Below are positions 62,061 through 64,000 of a DNA stretch of 64,000 nt, in pieces. The position numbers and the translations under genes were made by a program. Position 1 is the stretch's first letter, and the number at the start of each line of letters is the position of its first letter. This DNA comes from Chamaelirium japonicum (taxonomy: Eukaryota > Streptophyta > Magnoliopsida > Liliales > Melanthiaceae), in the NCBI GenBank assembly GCA_947650365.1, contig CANTAL010000020.1, positions 1,612,001-1,676,000 on the forward strand, read 5' to 3'. A model generated the notes under the pieces. That model made no database searches. It was not told the origin of the DNA and saw nothing but the letters and a program-made list of their open reading frames with translations.

Positions 62061-64000
62061 ATACTATTGAGAAGTGGAGTTTTGGAATTTAGATTTCTTC
62101 TTAATTCACACCAATACCCCTGGCCAATGGTCTTAAGCAAGACTTTTTCTTTATTCTCTCTTCATTTATCACTCCGTTCTCTTCTCTCTTATTCTCTATC
62201 TTTTGTGGAGTTATGGAATTTAGATTCCTTCTTACTTCACAGCTATACCTGTGGAGAATGGACTGGAGCAGGACTTCTTCTCTCTTCTTTCTTTGTTTAT
62301 CTCTCCGTTCTCTTCTCACTCCTTCAATCTCTTCTGTTTTCGTTTCTTTTTAAGTTTTTTTGAGACTGGTCTGCTGGGCTCGATATGTTTGGACTGATAA
62401 CGTATTGTAAGATGGGAGATTACTTATTTATTTTATTTATTTCAATTAATATTTCTTTAAATATTTTAAAGTATATCGTTTCTTTAAATATTTAAATAGT
62501 ATCATCTTAATGTTATTATTTAAATATTAAATTATAAAACATTACATAATTATTAAATAATATACATAAATTTATAAGCCTGAAAAATATTTTATTTCTC
62601 TTCTTCTTCTTCATTTATCTCTCTGTTCTCTTCTCTCTTCTTCTCTCTCTTTTGTCTTCATTACTCGTATCGTTTTCTTGTGATTGGTCGGCTAGGCTCG
62701 ATATGTTAATATTGATAACGTGTTGTGAGAAGAGAGAATATAACAAAAAGATAAATGATGAGAGAAGAGAGAAGTTTTACTCCAGTCCATTCGCCAAGGG
62801 TATAGGTGTAAAGTAAAAAGGAATCTAAATTCCAAAACTCTACTTCTCAATAATATAATTAAATCTGTTTATTCTCTTCTCTCTTCTCCCATGGATTAGG
62901 GTTTCCTATAGATTGCTTAGGCCCTAAGTAAGCTTACCCTATAAATAATATAGGGTGGGGCATATTTGGCGGCTCTCTCTTTCTCCCATCTCACAATACA
63001 TTATTAACACAAATATATCGAGCCCAGCCGAGGAGTCATAAGAAAATAAAAAGAGAAACAAAGACAAAAGAGAGAGAATAAAAGAGAAGAAAACAGAAAG
63101 ATGAATGAAGAAAGAAAAGATAAGAAGTCCTGCTCCAGTCCATTCGCCATGGGTATAGGTGTGAAGTAAGAAGAAATCTAAATTCCAAAACTCTATTTCA
63201 CAATAGTACCATCTCAATTTTATTATGATTATCATAGTAAATTCCAAAACTCTCTTCGTTTTAATTAAACAATTAATTTAATTTAAAAAATTATAGTTAC
63301 ATTATCAGTATGAAAAGAGAAGAAGTCCTGCTCCAGTCTATTAGCCATGGTTATAGGTATGAAGTAAGAAGGAATCTAAATTATAAAACTTTACTTCTTA
63401 ATATTTATATGATACCTTTAGGAAGGGGCATATTTAATGGATCTCTCTTTCTTCCACCTTATAACACATTATCAGCACAAACATATCGAGCCTAGCCTAC
63501 CAGTCACAAGAAAACAAAGAGAGAAATGAAAACAAAAGAGAGAGAAAAAGAGAGAAGAGAAAACAGAGAAAGAAACGATGACTGAAGAGTGAGAAAAAGA
63601 GAGAAGAGAACGAAAAGACAAACGAAGAGAGAAGAAGTCCTGCTCCAGTCTATTGGCCACAGGTATAGGTGTGAAGTAAGAAGGAATCTAAATTCCAAAA
63701 CTTAACTTCTTAATATTTATATAACCCCTTTAGGGTAGGGCATATTTGATGGCTTTTTCATTCTCCCATCTCACAATACGTTATTAGCAGGAATATGTTG
63801 TGCCCAGTTGACTAGTTATAAGAAAACAGAGAGAGAAACAAAGTCAGAAAAGAGAATAAGAAAGAAGAGAACGGAGAGATAAACGAAGACAGAAGAGAGA
63901 AGAAGTCCTGCTCCAATCTATTAACTACGGGTTTATGTGTGAAGTAAGAAGTAATCTAAATTCCAAAACTCTACTTCTCAATAATATAATTTACTCTCAC

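Larger units (their letters stand above)
45751..64000 (-). repeat. right arm of the large inverted duplication (continues past the window)
   Basis: Reverse-complement partner of 19140-34494 (anchors listed there). The inner edge is sharp: at 45751 sequence changes from gypsy pol (ggatctata) to array (cttgagcaagacttcttatc), which matches the minus strand from 34494. The outer edge is not reached at base 64000. The arm is about 18.25 kb against 15.35 kb on the left, mostly owing to the extra tandem block at 51840-59205. Confidence 0.85.
45751..64000. repeat. right satellite-like array
   Basis: Same unit types as the left array: telo-box/TATA/TATCAG modules, GA-rich half-units and AT-rich segments (short AT-rich modules near 52495-52625, 56285-56455, 62410-62590; the matching ones on the left are 15105-15250, 20565-20745, 26695-26870). 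No gene is supported; the many short frames are F/L/S- or R/E/K-rich. Sequence is still in the array at base 64000. Confidence 0.9.

Noticed and set aside
45751-64000. Membrane-protein-like or signal-peptide-like small ORFs in the right array
   Set aside because: Hydrophobic Leu/Phe/Ser runs are the translation of TCTCTTCTCTCTTC tracts; the opposite frames are equally open and charged. No start context or conserved coding constraint was seen.
11242-64000. Interstitial telomere tracts (TTTAGGG, TTAGGGTTT)
   Set aside because: Each unit has only single telomere-like heptamers in fixed positions, never a tandem run, so they are telo-box-like motifs rather than telomere remnants.

Overview
The window is nuclear, repeat-dense plant DNA, almost certainly from a flowering plant and probably heterochromatic. 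The evidence is plant-type Ty3/gypsy (Tat-lineage) and Ty1/copia retrotransposon remains, plant-style LTR TATA boxes, long (GA)n-like tracts, and no intact host gene. I cannot name the species. No rRNA, tRNA, CRISPR or bacterial-type operon was seen.

Layout. 1-7191: the 3' half of a Tat-type gypsy element (plus strand): integrase with one internal stop, a spacer with hairpin repeats, a decayed antisense gene with two apparent introns (1798-4605, minus), a 118-bp tandem array, a polypurine tract and a 812-bp 3' LTR. The LTR ends inside the integrase region of a Ty1/copia element (7192-11241: broken pol, then a 1.95-kb 3' LTR). The copia LTR in turn abuts a 29-kb satellite-like array (11242-40107). 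A second gypsy element of the same general family follows: 5' LTR, PBS, gag, protease, RT, two RNase H domains (40108-45750). It stops abruptly at the start of integrase and the satellite-like array resumes to the window end (45751-64000).

The array is the most unusual part. Its basic material is a few-hundred-bp unit made of (i) a module with a telo-box-like TTAGGGTTT, a TATAAATA box and a conserved CGTTATCAGCACGAA block, and (ii) a roughly 100-nt purine-rich strand ending in a conserved 'tccattggccatgggtatag' block. Units occur in both orientations, mixed with 0.2-1 kb AT-rich modules. By matching anchors I find large-scale order: about 15.4 kb of the left array (19.14-34.49 kb) is the reverse complement of the right array (45.75-64.0 kb). 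Within these arms lie a ~6.1-kb direct tandem duplication, a smaller inverted pair, and a 3.6/3.8-kb tandem duplication present only in the right arm. The many F/L/S-rich or R/E/K-rich open frames in the array are by-products of the GA/CT tracts and are not called as genes.

All retroelement genes here are broken. Many in-frame stops sit where a Trp or Gln codon is expected, as C-to-T/G-to-A decay would give. The order of events inferred is: array, then copia insertion, then gypsy 1 insertion into copia. Gypsy 2 entered or was captured by the array separately, and its right end coincides exactly with the inner end of the right inverted arm.
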